Origin: Streptomyces dengpaensis
Lineage (GTDB): Bacteria; Actinomycetota; Actinomycetes; Streptomycetales; Streptomycetaceae
Assembly: GCF_002946835.1 (NCBI RefSeq)
Contig: NZ_CP026652.1
Location: forward strand, 2,170,001-2,234,000
DNA: 64,000 nucleotides
Direction: 5' to 3'
Shown here: in pieces, positions 1-9,062 of the stretch
How positions within the stretch are numbered: position 1 is the first letter of the stretch
How the letters are laid out: each line of letters begins with the position of its first letter
The notes under the pieces: model-generated
Databases searched by the model: none
The model's input: the letters and a program-made list of their open reading frames with translations, nothing else
Told to the model about the DNA's origin: nothing
Translations under genes and position numbers: made by a program

Positions 1-1097
1 CGGTAATCGGCGGCGGTGAAGCGCCAGGGCCGCCAGGAGACGTGGCGCATCAGGGCTGCGGCGATGCGCAACCCGCCCCAGTCGAAGTCCCCGTGGTACT
101 GGAGTGTCGTCCCGTGCTGATGCAGGTGGCGCAGGAGGGTGAGGGCGGCGGCGGACGGCTGGCCCTGGAGGCACACGAGCGGTGCGGAGTGAGGGCCGTG
201 GGTATCGGCCGCCGCTGCGAGCACGGCCGGGTTCTCGCAGATCCGAACGGTCGCGCCGGTCGAAGCGGGCGGACGGCGCACGAGCTGGCGCAGGGTGAGC
301 ACGGTCGGCTCACCCGCGTCAGCCGTCCAGTCCAGGGCGGGAGTGCCGCGCAGGTTCAGTGTGAGCACGGTCGACGAGAGTTCGTCGCGGAGCAGGCCCG
401 CCGATGCCCAGGCGTCCCGCCGCCACTGGGCGCCGGTGCCGTCCGGGTGACCGCTCAGGGCCCGGATGCCGGAGAGGGTGAGGGTGGCGAGTGCGGTTCC
501 GTCGTCCAGGGCGTGCGCGCTGCCGAGGTGGCGGGCTGCGAAGGCGGGAAGCGACACCGACGGCTCCGCGGGCAGGGCGCGCAGGGCGGTCGCGACCTGG
601 CCGAGGAGGTCGCGGGCCGCGGCGGGGGTGCGGGAGAGGCGACGTACCAGGCCGTCGTCCCGGAGCCGGTCGGCCCATGCGGCAAGGGCCGGGGCCTGGT
701 CCACGAGGGCGTTGAGCGAGGTGTATGCCTCCTGCCAGGCCCGTTCCTCGGCCTCGCGGGCCGGGCCGAGCGGCACGACCGGACCGGTGAGCGCGGCCAC
801 GGCGTCGGCCAGACCGTCGGGGCCGACGCCCGAGCGGCGCAGGAGGGCGTCCACCGCGTCGAGCCGCACGGTCAGGGACCGTCCACTGCCCGGAGCCCGA
901 CCCAGCAGCCGCTCCGCCGCCGCCCGTTGGTCAGGGGTCGGTGTGCCGAGGGAGACCGGGCCGGTGAGCGGCTGCCCTCGTTCCAGGCGTCGGCGTGCCC
1001 GGTCGACCAGCCAGGCGAGGCCGGGATCGCCCAACAGGCGGCGTAGCCGCTGCTCGTCGACCCCGGCGGTGTCGGGTGTGGCGGGTGTCAGGTCCAC
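1..1097 (-). CDS. jetD: Wadjet JetD-like nuclease subunit (DUF2399/TIGR02679), 3' end outside window
   Basis: This is the last gene of the Wadjet operon; its 3' end lies beyond base 1, and about 365 codons are visible. I read it from a GTG at 1097 that overlaps the end of jetC by 10 bases. The C-terminal part carries a Toprim-like signature: a glutamate in the motif ICENPAVL (about residue 288) and the acidic pair in HGDFDWGGLRIA (about 337 and 339). In Wadjet systems JetD is the Toprim nuclease that cuts DNA after the SMC motor has extruded a loop. The rest is helical and Arg/Ala-rich, as in DUF2399 proteins. The identification follows from this motif together with the three upstream partners. 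The start is inferred, and the missing tail cannot be judged. Confidence 0.85.
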   Translation of the reverse strand, partial: MDLTPATPDTAGVDEQRLRRLLGDPGLAWLVDRARRRLERGQPLTGPVSLGTPTPDQRAAAERLLGRAPGSGRSLTVRLDAVDALLRRSGVGPDGLADAVAALTGPVVPLGPAREAEERAWQEAYTSLNALVDQAPALAAWADRLRDDGLVRRLSRTPAAARDLLGQVATALRALPAEPSVSLPAFAARHLGSAHALDDGTALATLTLSGIRALSGHPDGTGAQWRRDAWASAGLLRDELSSTVLTLNLRGTPALDWTADAGEPTVLTLRQLVRRPPASTGATVRICENPAVLAAAADTHGPHSAPLVCLQGQPSAAALTLLRHLHQHGTTLQYHGDFDWGGLRIAAALMRHVSWRPWRFTAADY

Positions 1098-4000
1098 AGC
1101 TGCTCCGGTCCGGCCTCCGCCGAATCCGCGCGCGGTGCCGGGATCATCGTGCTCTCCTGCCGCACCGGGTCCTCGCGGCGCAGCCGCCGGGTGCCGTCCC
1201 ATTCCCAGCGGGTGACGAGCACCGCCGCGACCTCGTCGATCCGCGACAGCTGCGCGATGGCGATGCCCGGCACCTGCGGATAGCAGGCCCATTCCCGCTC
1301 ACTGGTCATCACCACGTCGAGGTCGAAGGCGTGCAGCAGGCTGAGGCACTTGGCGCGTGAGTCGTCGTCCACTCCGGCGAACGCCTCGTCGAGGGTGACC
1401 AGACGGGGCGCGTACGGGCTGCCGGCGCTCGCGTAGTGCGAGGAGGCGGCGGCGAACAGCGGCACGGACACAGCGAGGACCCGCTCGCCACCCGAGGCAG
1501 GGCCGGTGGCCGGGACCCAGCGTCCGTGCTGGTGCCGCTCGACCCCGAACTCGTGCCAGGTGCGGTAGTCGAGTGCGGCCGTGAGGTGCTCGAGCCAGCT
1601 GCCGGACGCGTCGTCGGTGTGCTGCCGGGCGATCTGGGCCTGCAGGAATTCGCCGACGGCCGCGCGGTCCTCAGAGGTCCAGGCGTCGGCCGACTGGCGG
1701 AGGCGGTCACGGGCCTGGCCGAGGCCGGCGGGGGCCTTGCGGGAGGCCCGCCACACGAGCCGCAGCTTCATGCCGGTGGAGGTGGGACGCTCCTCCAGCT
1801 CGACGTTCATGTCCCGTACCTGCCGTTCGGCTGCCCCCATCAATTCCTGGAGCGTGCCCGCGACCTCGGTGATCAGGTGGGTTTCGAGGATCTCCCGCTC
1901 TCGTGCGGTGAGGATGCGGGTGAGTTCGCCGACCTCGGCGGCCAGCGCCTCGGCGAGTTCGGGCACGGCGCGTTCACGGCCCTGGTAGACGATGTCGACG
2001 ACCACGCCGTCCTCCACCATCCGGGCGGAGGCGCTGTGTCCGTGCCGGGACAGGGTGTCCTGGAGGGTCTTGAGTTCCTCGCTGAGGCGGCGCTGCACAC
2101 GTTCCCAGGCGGCGTCCGAGTCGTCGGTCGCCGACAGACCCGCTTCGAGGGCGCGGGCCAGCGCGACGGCGGGGGTGGCGGCCCAGGGGTCACCGTCCGC
2201 GGCAGGCACGGGAAGTTCGGGCAGGGCGACCGCGATCAGGCCGGTGGCCGTGAACCGCTGAAGCGACGCGATGGCCTCCGTGCGTGCCTCGGCGGCCTCC
2301 GTCAGGCCCTTTTCCAGCTGTTCGATGCGACCTTCGGCCTTGCCTGCCGCCCGGTCGGCCTCGGCGTGGCGCTTCCGTGTGAGCTGCTGATCGGCTTCGC
2401 AGGTGCGCAGCGCCTCGGCGGTCTCGGCCAGCCGCCGCTGAAGTTCGGCGACGGCGGCGCCCACCGTCGAGCGCAGGGTGGTATGGCGCTCGTCCGCGGC
2501 GGCCGCCTCGCGCCCGGCCTCCTTCGCACGCAGCGCCAGTTCGGCGGCCCGGTCCCCTGCTTGTCCGGCCTCGGTGGCCTCCTCCTCCGCCTGGCGGGCC
2601 ACCTCGCCCCGCTCCCGCAGGGCAGGCCACAGGGCGGCCAGGACGGCTGCGAGAGAACCGAGGGCGTCACGCACGGCGGACAGCCCCACCGGGTCGGCGG
2701 GCAGCCCCAGATCAGCGGCAGTCCCGGCGAGTTCGGCGGCTGCCCGCTCGGCCTGTTCGGCCGCTTCGGTGAGGTCGGCGGCCCTTTCCTCGCGCCGCGT
2801 ACGGGCCCGGCGTACCGTCTCGGCGGTGGCGGCCACCTGGGCATGTGCCTGGGTGAGGGTGCGCTCGTCGGGTACCGCTGCCAACTCGCCGTCGAGGGTA
2901 CGCCGACGGGCGGCCACCGCGTCGAGTGCGGCCGTGACGGCGTCCATCTCGCCCTGGAGCGCGGCGAGTTCGGTGCGCAGGGCAGCGATACGAGCTCGCC
3001 GTGCGGCATCCCGCGCACCCTCGCCGATGTACTCGGCGGCAGGCTTGGTCCACCGGCCGTCCAGTGTGCCGATCCGGAAACGTCCGTCCGACGCGGCCCA
3101 GGTCCCGGCTTCGCCGTCCGCTGCACCGCCGATGGCCGCGAGCAGCCGCGCCACTGTCTCCTCGCCCACCGCAGCGGCCTGGGCGTCCCCGTGGTCCACG
3201 GCCGGCCGCAGCAGGCCGGCGAGCGATGCGCCGTCCACCGGGCCGGTGGCCGGCGAGATCAGGACGTCGTGGCCGTCGGCGGCCAAGACCGAGCCGTCGG
3301 GGAGGACCCAGGCGTCCAGCATCCCGGACGCTTCGAGTGCCGCCTCCAGCCCGGCGCGTTCCCGCTCCGGGAGTCCGTCGCGGAAGTCCACCAGCCGCCA
3401 CAGGGGTGCGCCCGGCAGCCGCTCGCGCAGGCCCGGGGTCCGGGTGGGCGGAGGCTGGGGTGCTCGGCGCCCGCCTGCTTCGAGCATGGCCAGTTCCTGG
3501 CGCACCTGGTCGGTGTGCTCCGTCAGCTCCGCCCGCCGACGGTCGGCTTCGGCGGCCTGCTCGGCCAGTTGCGCAGAGGCGGTGCTGTGGGCCCGGGTGG
3601 CGTGGGCACGCGCCGGGTAGGGCCCATCGAGGTGCAGGACCCAGTCCTGGAGTTCGTCCAGCAGACCGACCGGATCGGGGTAGGCCAGCTCGGTCCAGGC
3701 GCGGGCACGTTCCCGTACGTCGTCGAGCAGGGCCCGGCCGGCAGCGGCTGCCTCGGCCTCGGCCTGAAGGTGTGCCGTGGTGGCCTCGCCGAGATCGGTG
3801 TCCGCTTCGTCCAGCCGAACGGCTTGCCGGCGGCGTTCTTCGGCCGCGCGCACGGCCGCCTCGGCGAGACCCTCCACGTGGACCAGGACACGGTGCCCTC
3901 GTTCCACCGACTGTTCGGTGGCGCGCCGCAGTTCCGTGTCGGACAGCCGGTCGCCTTCGGGCAGCTCGATCCGGGCGGCGGCGGCCGCCTCGCTTGCCTT

Positions 4001-5224
4001 ACCGAAGGTGTCCGCGGCCAGCTGCCGGGCGGCGCGCAGCCGGTTTTCGGCCGCGCCGAGCCGCTCCAGGGCCCGCGCGTGGAGTCGTGCGGCCTGTTCC
4101 CGGTCGTCCCGGGCCCGGTGCAAGGCGGCGGCCGTGTGCTCCACCGCCGTGGCAGCCTGTTCGAGTTCCCGGGCGCTGCGCATTTCGGGGCCTTCACGCA
4201 GGGCGGTGTCCTGAGCCCGCAGCCGGGCCTGCGTCTCCTCCAGGGCGGCGATCCGGCGCTCTGCCGCGGTCCGTTCCTCCTCGGCCCTGGCCTGCTGGGC
4301 CTGCGCCTCGGCGAGGTCCCGCTGGAGGTGCTCGTAGCGGGCGTGCTCGCCACGCGGAAGGCGGGCGCGCCGACGGGTGACGATACGGGCATAGCGCCGG
4401 TAGTGCTCCAGGAAGCCGGAGGCGGCCCGATCGGCGGCAGAGGCGGCCGCCAGCTCCTCCTTCTCCTCGTCCAGCGAGCGGAAGGCCTCGGCGACATCGG
4501 CGATGACGGCTTGGTCCATGGGGGGCAGGGCCTCGGTGAGGGCCCGGGAGAGAGCCGCCTCGTTGGGGCGTTTGGACAGCTGGGGCTGGCGCAGCTGGAC
4601 AAGCAGGTCGACCAGAGCGCCGTAGCGCTGCTCACCGAGCCCGAAGAGCGTTTCGTCCACGGCCTTGCGGTACGGCCTGGCCTGGTCGTACACCATGCCG
4701 TGCCCGGCGATCGCCTCGGCGAGGCGGTCCCGGGAGAGGGCCGTGCCGGTGGCGTCGAGCAGGCTCAGGGACTCCTCGGCGCGGGCGCCGGGGCCATGGT
4801 CGACACGCTGACAGGTGAGCGCGTACCAGTGGCGGGCGATGCCGCGTCCGCTGACGGCCTTCAGTCCGCAGAGCAGCGTGCGGAAGTGCTGCTCGCCGCT
4901 GGACCCGTCGAGTCTGCCGAACTCGATCCAGGTGTAGCCGAGTCGCTCGGAATGCGGGTGCTCACCGCCGAGGAGCAGATTCCACTCCATCCGCTTGCCG
5001 GGGTCGCCGTCCGGTTCGACCCGACGCGGGCTGAGGTCCCCGTCCAGCAGAAAGGGCAGGGTGAGAGCGAGCACCTTGGACTTGCCGGTGCCGTTGTTGC
5101 CGCGCAGCAACAGTCGTCCGTCCCGGAAGTGGAACTCCTCCACGTCGTAGTGGAAGAGATCGACGAGTCCGATACGCAGGGGCTGCCAGCGGGAACGGAG
5201 TGGCGCGGGCAGAGCGGTGGTCAC
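1088..5224 (-). CDS. jetC: Wadjet JetC-like SMC/MukB-type ATPase (TIGR02680)
   Basis: This 1378-aa protein is the motor of the Wadjet complex, an SMC-like ATPase that extrudes DNA loops on small circular DNA such as plasmids. The N-terminus has a P-loop (GNNGTGKS, residues 42-49). The C-terminus has the ABC signature SGGERVLAV followed by the Walker B segment LVTLDEAFAGVDDDSR. Between them are long Ala/Glu/Arg-rich coiled coils interrupted by a globular hinge-like part around residues 580-760. The GTG start at 5224 overlaps the jetB stop as GTGA, so translation is coupled. The domain order and length fit the SbcC/MukB-like JetC proteins. Plus-strand open frames through this gene are GC-driven shadows. 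Confidence 0.92.
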   Translation of the reverse strand: MTTALPAPLRSRWQPLRIGLVDLFHYDVEEFHFRDGRLLLRGNNGTGKSKVLALTLPFLLDGDLSPRRVEPDGDPGKRMEWNLLLGGEHPHSERLGYTWIEFGRLDGSSGEQHFRTLLCGLKAVSGRGIARHWYALTCQRVDHGPGARAEESLSLLDATGTALSRDRLAEAIAGHGMVYDQARPYRKAVDETLFGLGEQRYGALVDLLVQLRQPQLSKRPNEAALSRALTEALPPMDQAVIADVAEAFRSLDEEKEELAAASAADRAASGFLEHYRRYARIVTRRRARLPRGEHARYEHLQRDLAEAQAQQARAEEERTAAERRIAALEETQARLRAQDTALREGPEMRSARELEQAATAVEHTAAALHRARDDREQAARLHARALERLGAAENRLRAARQLAADTFGKASEAAAAARIELPEGDRLSDTELRRATEQSVERGHRVLVHVEGLAEAAVRAAEERRRQAVRLDEADTDLGEATTAHLQAEAEAAAAGRALLDDVRERARAWTELAYPDPVGLLDELQDWVLHLDGPYPARAHATRAHSTASAQLAEQAAEADRRRAELTEHTDQVRQELAMLEAGGRRAPQPPPTRTPGLRERLPGAPLWRLVDFRDGLPERERAGLEAALEASGMLDAWVLPDGSVLAADGHDVLISPATGPVDGASLAGLLRPAVDHGDAQAAAVGEETVARLLAAIGGAADGEAGTWAASDGRFRIGTLDGRWTKPAAEYIGEGARDAARRARIAALRTELAALQGEMDAVTAALDAVAARRRTLDGELAAVPDERTLTQAHAQVAATAETVRRARTRREERAADLTEAAEQAERAAAELAGTAADLGLPADPVGLSAVRDALGSLAAVLAALWPALRERGEVARQAEEEATEAGQAGDRAAELALRAKEAGREAAAADERHTTLRSTVGAAVAELQRRLAETAEALRTCEADQQLTRKRHAEADRAAGKAEGRIEQLEKGLTEAAEARTEAIASLQRFTATGLIAVALPELPVPAADGDPWAATPAVALARALEAGLSATDDSDAAWERVQRRLSEELKTLQDTLSRHGHSASARMVEDGVVVDIVYQGRERAVPELAEALAAEVGELTRILTAREREILETHLITEVAGTLQELMGAAERQVRDMNVELEERPTSTGMKLRLVWRASRKAPAGLGQARDRLRQSADAWTSEDRAAVGEFLQAQIARQHTDDASGSWLEHLTAALDYRTWHEFGVERHQHGRWVPATGPASGGERVLAVSVPLFAAASSHYASAGSPYAPRLVTLDEAFAGVDDDSRAKCLSLLHAFDLDVVMTSEREWACYPQVPGIAIAQLSRIDEVAAVLVTRWEWDGTRRLRREDPVRQESTMIPAPRADSAEAGPEQLWT

Positions 5225-6456
5225 GATGGGCCGGCCTTTCGCTGCGCCGGCATGCGTGCGGTGCCGGGTTCGAGTACGACGGGATCGCCGACCGCGTATC
5301 GGGCGAGTGCGGGGCGCGGCACGATCCCGTGGGCGGTGCGGGAGACCAGCCCGAGGGCGGTGAGCCGGGTGACGGCCTGTTCGACGAGTTCGGCCTCCAT
5401 GCCGGGGTCCCGCGCGGACTTGGCCCAGAATCCACCGTGCTCGGCGGCAAGTTCGCGTACCCGGCGGGCCAGCTGGTCGGTGGTGACCGCGTCGGCCGCC
5501 CCGGCCAAGTACTCGGCGAGCAGCAGAGTGATGTGGCCGTGCGTGCCCTGCTCCGGCATCCGGACGTCGGTGAGGTCGTCGTCGGGGTCGACCATGGCGA
5601 TGCCCTCGGCCCGGATCTCGGGGACCAGGCCGGTCAGTTCGGTGATGCGGGCGGTGAGGAAGCCCCGCTGCCGGGTGAGGTAGCCGAGCTCGGCGTCGGT
5701 CAGTTCGTCGTAGTAGAGCACCGGGTCGTCCAGCAACCTGCGGGTGAGCGAGTGGCGCATCGCGCGGAAGCGCAGTTCATCGCTGTCCAGGGCGGTCTCG
5801 GAGACGAGCTCGTGCAACCGGTCGTCCAGAGCCTCGGCGTGCACCGTGGAGGGGCCCCGGCGGGTGGCGAGCAGCCCGGCCAGCACCCGCCGTTCGACGT
5901 CGTACAGGACGTCTCCGGCTCCGCTGATGTACGCCTCCTCGTCGCCGGCGACCCGGCGCAGCACACCGAGGCCGAGCAGAAGCCGTACGACGGCGGCGAG
6001 GTCGAGGCGTTCGTCACGGCGGTCCAGGGTGAACTCGATTCCGGCACGGGCGAGTTGCGGGTCCGCGGCGTCCAGCACGACCTGGTCGGCGAGGCGGCCG
6101 AGAGCGATCTGGGCCTCGCCGCGTTCGAGGGCGGCGAGCGCGAGGCAGAGCAGCACGTAGCGGCGGCGAGTGAAGGGGTTGGCAGCACGGGTCGCCTCCC
6201 GTGCAGGGTGGGTTGCGTCCGTGAAGACGCCCGGGATCTTCCGCAGCCTGGCCGTCTCGGCGTCCACCTGGAGGGACCAGCCGGTGTTGCGGTCGAACCA
6301 CTCGCGAAGCTCGGACGCATGGCGGCGGACGAGACGGAACTCGTCGGCGTGCCGGCCGCGGGCGAGCAGGAGAGGCGCTTTCAGCAGCGTGCGGGCGGCT
6401 TTGCGGAGGTCGGCGGCGTGCTGTTCGTCGAGCACCTCGGCGAGGGGGGTGGTCAT
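5221..6456 (-). CDS. jetB: Wadjet JetB-like subunit (DUF2398/TIGR02678)
   Basis: This 411-aa protein matches, from memory, the TIGR02678/DUF2398 family that always accompanies TIGR02677, TIGR02679 and TIGR02680 proteins. In the Wadjet scheme it is the small KITE-type accessory subunit (winged helices) that helps join the kleisin to the SMC ATPase. No catalytic motif is visible. The N-terminal region (residues 1-120) is rich in Arg and Leu helices with the segment RNTGWSLQVD. It starts with ATG overlapping the jetA stop as ATGA and ends in a GTGA overlap with jetC, so all four genes form one tightly coupled unit. The assignment rests on family recall and strict operon context. Confidence 0.85.
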   Translation of the reverse strand: MTTPLAEVLDEQHAADLRKAARTLLKAPLLLARGRHADEFRLVRRHASELREWFDRNTGWSLQVDAETARLRKIPGVFTDATHPAREATRAANPFTRRRYVLLCLALAALERGEAQIALGRLADQVVLDAADPQLARAGIEFTLDRRDERLDLAAVVRLLLGLGVLRRVAGDEEAYISGAGDVLYDVERRVLAGLLATRRGPSTVHAEALDDRLHELVSETALDSDELRFRAMRHSLTRRLLDDPVLYYDELTDAELGYLTRQRGFLTARITELTGLVPEIRAEGIAMVDPDDDLTDVRMPEQGTHGHITLLLAEYLAGAADAVTTDQLARRVRELAAEHGGFWAKSARDPGMEAELVEQAVTRLTALGLVSRTAHGIVPRPALARYAVGDPVVLEPGTARMPAQRKAGPS

Positions 6457-8009
6457 CGGTGGCCGCCTCCGTCCGTCAGATCGACGATCTCGATGAGATG
6501 ATCCGGTCCCCGGAAGGTGCCGGAGGGCGTCCGGACCTCAGCCTCGCCACCGTCGGCGAGTGCGCTCATCCGGATCTCCATGGAACCGTCGTTACTGGTG
6601 GCCACCGTGTGCCGCATACCAGGCCGCCAGGTGGCGAGGGCATCGCCGAGCAGTTGGAGGAAGAACTGGAAGGACGCCGGGTCGAGCTCGCCGAGTTCGG
6701 AGAGCCGGGTGATGCCGTCGGTGACGAGCCGGGCGCGGGCCGCGGCGGTCTCGGCGGCCTGTTTGGCCGCCACCTCGCCGAGGTGGCGGCGCCGATCCTG
6801 CCGGTCCTCGACCTTGCGGGGCTTGCCGCGCCGCTCGTAGCTGCCTGTGCGGCGCAGCTGGGGGCTGATCCGCAGCGGGTCGGCCGAGGCCCAGGGTGTG
6901 GCGGCGGGAACCGGGCGGGCGGCGCGTGCGGCAAGGGTGTCGGCGTCGATGGTGAGGTGCCGTCCGGGGTAGAGCCCGAACGCAGTACGCCACAGCCGGT
7001 GCCGGGAGTCGTCGTCGGGGGCTTCGGCGAACCAGCGGGCGAGTGTGCGGAAGTCGGCGGACCGGTCGGAACGCCCGGCCCGCCGCTCCCCCAGCGACCG
7101 TACGACGGCGAGCATCTGGGGGATCGCCCCGAGGGCCCGGCCGCGCAGCAGCCGGGCCTGCGACTCGCGCCCGTCCCGGCTGATGAACCACGCCGCGAGC
7201 CCGTCCCACCGTCCGGCCCACCGCAGGTAAGCCTCCTGCTCGGCATGCCCGGCCTGCTCGGGCGCGGCGTCGGCGGCCTCACGTGCGGCAGCGGCCCGCA
7301 GCAGCACATCGATGCGGCCGTCCGTCTCCAGGCTCAGGATGAGCTGGGCGATGCGCCCGCCGAGGGTGATCAGGTCCTGGATGAAGCGCTCCAGGTACTG
7401 GATGAGCCGGTCCTTGTAGGCGAGGAAGACCTCCTCCTCCACCTCATGGAGGTCGATAGTGCGCTGCAGGGACCCCATGAAGGCACGGGCGTTGTCGGCG
7501 AGGGCGGTGAACCGGCTCGCCAGCGCGTCCAGCGCCAGATGTGTCTTGGCAGGGTCGGGCCGGTCGTCGGCGGCCACCACGAGGAGGGCTCGCAGCTGGG
7601 TGACGATGTCGTGCAGAGCTACGGCCTGGAGGGCGCCGCGCCGCCCGAGTGTCTCGTCGTACGCCCCCAGAGCCGCCTCGGCGGCCTCGCCGGCCCGCGT
7701 GAGCTGGTAGATGAACCGCTTGCGGTAGAAGTCCTCGACCGCGATCACCCGTGCGGTGTCCGGGTCGGCCCGCAGATTGCCCCAGTCGACCAGGCTGTCC
7801 AGCGCCTTCGTCACCGTCTCCACGTCGGCGGGGCGCTCCCCCGGCTCCATCGCGGTGTGCACGTCCTCCGGCCGCAGGTGGACCGCGAACCGCTCCTTGG
7901 CGGCCAGGAACGTGCGCATCACCTGCCGGTAGAGGGCGGCGTTGGGGACGGTCAGGTGGGCAAAGGAGCTGTAGTCGGGCTGCTCGGGGCCCTCGATCCG
8001 GGGTGTCAT
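6453..8009 (-). CDS. jetA: Wadjet JetA-like kleisin subunit (DUF2397/TIGR02677)
   Basis: This is the first gene of the Wadjet operon (518 aa). It belongs to the TIGR02677/DUF2397 group and corresponds to the kleisin-like JetA/MksF subunit. The N-terminal region (residues 10-120, around YSSFAHLTVPNAALYR) looks like a winged-helix domain. The middle is helical with charged segments, and the end (residues 440-518) is compact, with TSNDGSMEIRMSAL. The ATG at 8009 is preceded by AGGAAG about 11 bases upstream. Only 84 bases separate it from the toxin gene upstream on the same strand, so it may be read with that pair or from a promoter in the gap. I cannot settle whether published naming calls this set type II or type III. 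Confidence 0.87.
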   Translation of the reverse strand: MTPRIEGPEQPDYSSFAHLTVPNAALYRQVMRTFLAAKERFAVHLRPEDVHTAMEPGERPADVETVTKALDSLVDWGNLRADPDTARVIAVEDFYRKRFIYQLTRAGEAAEAALGAYDETLGRRGALQAVALHDIVTQLRALLVVAADDRPDPAKTHLALDALASRFTALADNARAFMGSLQRTIDLHEVEEEVFLAYKDRLIQYLERFIQDLITLGGRIAQLILSLETDGRIDVLLRAAAAREAADAAPEQAGHAEQEAYLRWAGRWDGLAAWFISRDGRESQARLLRGRALGAIPQMLAVVRSLGERRAGRSDRSADFRTLARWFAEAPDDDSRHRLWRTAFGLYPGRHLTIDADTLAARAARPVPAATPWASADPLRISPQLRRTGSYERRGKPRKVEDRQDRRRHLGEVAAKQAAETAAARARLVTDGITRLSELGELDPASFQFFLQLLGDALATWRPGMRHTVATSNDGSMEIRMSALADGGEAEVRTPSGTFRGPDHLIEIVDLTDGGGHR

Positions 8010-8093
8010 CGTCGATCATTCTTCCTGACCCGCGCCCACGCCGGGTACGAGATATCAGAATGCACCCGAAGCCTGATCTTTCCACCTGCGCTA

Positions 8094-8492
8094 CTAGACC
8101 TTCTCAACCACCACCCGGGAGTGCTCGACCGTAAGCATCTCGACGTCCTCTACGTCAGAGGTCAGGATCGTCACCCGCCCCGGCTGCGCCAGCGCCGTCG
8201 CACACAGCATGGCGTCAATGGCGTACTTGTGCCCGTGCAGCCCGGCACCCCGCAGTAGGGCTGCCGCCGACTGCGCGACAGCCTGGGTGACCGGCTCGAC
8301 GCGGAGACGGGAAAGGGTCCACTTCAGCGCGGCGTCATTGATCCTCGGGTGGATGACCTCGACCAGTACCGCGGCCGAGGTGATCACAGGGAGATCCGCG
8401 TCACGAGCTGCCGTCAGCCACTCGTGAACCTCTTGAGCCCGCTGTACGGCCTTGGCCAGACCCTCACTGTCCAGAACCAGGGCTCCACTCAC
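8094..8492 (-). CDS. vapC: PIN-domain ribonuclease toxin (VapC-like)
   Basis: This 132-aa protein has the layout of a PIN-domain toxin, a magnesium-dependent RNase kept silent by its antitoxin. The acidic active-site residues are in place: D8 (LVLDSEGL), E45 (VLVEVIHP), D93 (YAIDAMLCA) and D113 (ILTSDVEDVEML). The ATG overlaps the last codon of the upstream antitoxin gene as ATGA, which is typical of these pairs. It lies 84 bases upstream of the Wadjet operon on the same strand. It may be an ordinary stabilising module or part of the defence locus. The RNA target cannot be predicted from the sequence. Confidence 0.88.
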   Translation of the reverse strand: MSGALVLDSEGLAKAVQRAQEVHEWLTAARDADLPVITSAAVLVEVIHPRINDAALKWTLSRLRVEPVTQAVAQSAAALLRGAGLHGHKYAIDAMLCATALAQPGRVTILTSDVEDVEMLTVEHSRVVVEKV

Positions 8493-8767
8493 GCAGCAGC
8501 CCCGGACTCGGACGCAGAGCCAGTGAGCTTGGCCCGCTTGGCAGCCACGGCCTCCGGATCTGCCGGGCCGTGGGCCTTCTCGAAGTCTGCGATGAGCTCG
8601 TCCAGGTTGTCGCGCTCGATCTGTCGCTGCGCAGCTCGCTCGAGATACGCGGAGACACCACGCCTACCCACCCGCTCGCGGATCGCCTGCAGAGTGCCGG
8701 CGGTCAGCGACACGGAGATACCGCTACTCGGACCGTCGCCCGGGAGGAAGTCAGCGTCATCAGCCAT
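8489..8767 (-). CDS. antitoxin partner of the PIN toxin
   Basis: This 92-aa protein is small and acidic at its start. A short region (residues 17-48, SVSLTAGTLQAIRERVGRRG) has the look of a ribbon-helix-helix or AbrB-like DNA-binding fold. A helical tail rich in Glu, Lys and Ala follows and would wrap around the toxin. It comes first in the pair and overlaps the toxin start by four bases. A perfect inverted repeat sits about 13 bases upstream of the ATG at 8767, suggesting autorepression. Related proteins in Streptomyces are often labelled CopG-like antitoxins; I am not sure of the exact family. Confidence 0.8.
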   Translation of the reverse strand: MADDADFLPGDGPSSGISVSLTAGTLQAIRERVGRRGVSAYLERAAQRQIERDNLDELIADFEKAHGPADPEAVAAKRAKLTGSASESGAAA

Positions 8768-8775
8768 GGAACTAG

Positions 8776-8796
8776 TTTGGCATTCGGAATGCTAAA
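8776..8796. promoter_or_regulatory. palindromic operator upstream of the antitoxin gene
   Basis: The sequence GCATTC-G-GAATGC (8780-8792) is a perfect 13-base palindrome. Its flanks TTTG and CTAAA extend the symmetry to 21 bases with one mismatch pair. It lies just upstream of the antitoxin start and in an A/T-richer patch than its surroundings. The position suits a site where the antitoxin or the toxin-antitoxin complex represses its own promoter. Confidence 0.6.
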
Positions 8797-8993
8797 ACGC
8801 CACCCGCCTACGGTGCGGCGCGACTCCCGGAAACCAGCGGACCCGGTCGCGCACGCATACGCGACCGGGGAGTGTGATGGGGCTCCAGACCGTGCGTCGT
8901 TTGAGCGTCAACAAGCCAAGGACTGCGCCGCCGCCGGCCCAGCAGTTGACGCCACTGCCTGATTCCGCAGGTCAGACGGTATGCGGGCAGGCA

Positions 8994-9016
8994 ATCCAAC
9001 GATTCACCCGTTGGAT
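8994..9016 (-). terminator. hairpin downstream of the RNA methyltransferase
   Basis: Arms ATCCAACG (8994-9001) and CGTTGGAT (9009-9016) pair perfectly around a 7-base loop. The hairpin lies about 47 bases beyond the methyltransferase stop codon. There is no clear T-run, so it is a plausible but weak terminator. The 8768-9062 gap otherwise holds only the antitoxin operator. Confidence 0.4.
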
Positions 9017-9062
9017 AAGCGGAAACAGGTCGAGCAGACGCACCGACCCAAGAAGATGCAGG

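Noticed and set aside
1436..5683. A 1415-codon plus-strand open frame across jetC and jetB
   Set aside because: It is Gly/Arg/Pro-rich with no family motif, and runs opposite to genes with clear P-loop and Walker B motifs. High GC content leaves such frames open.
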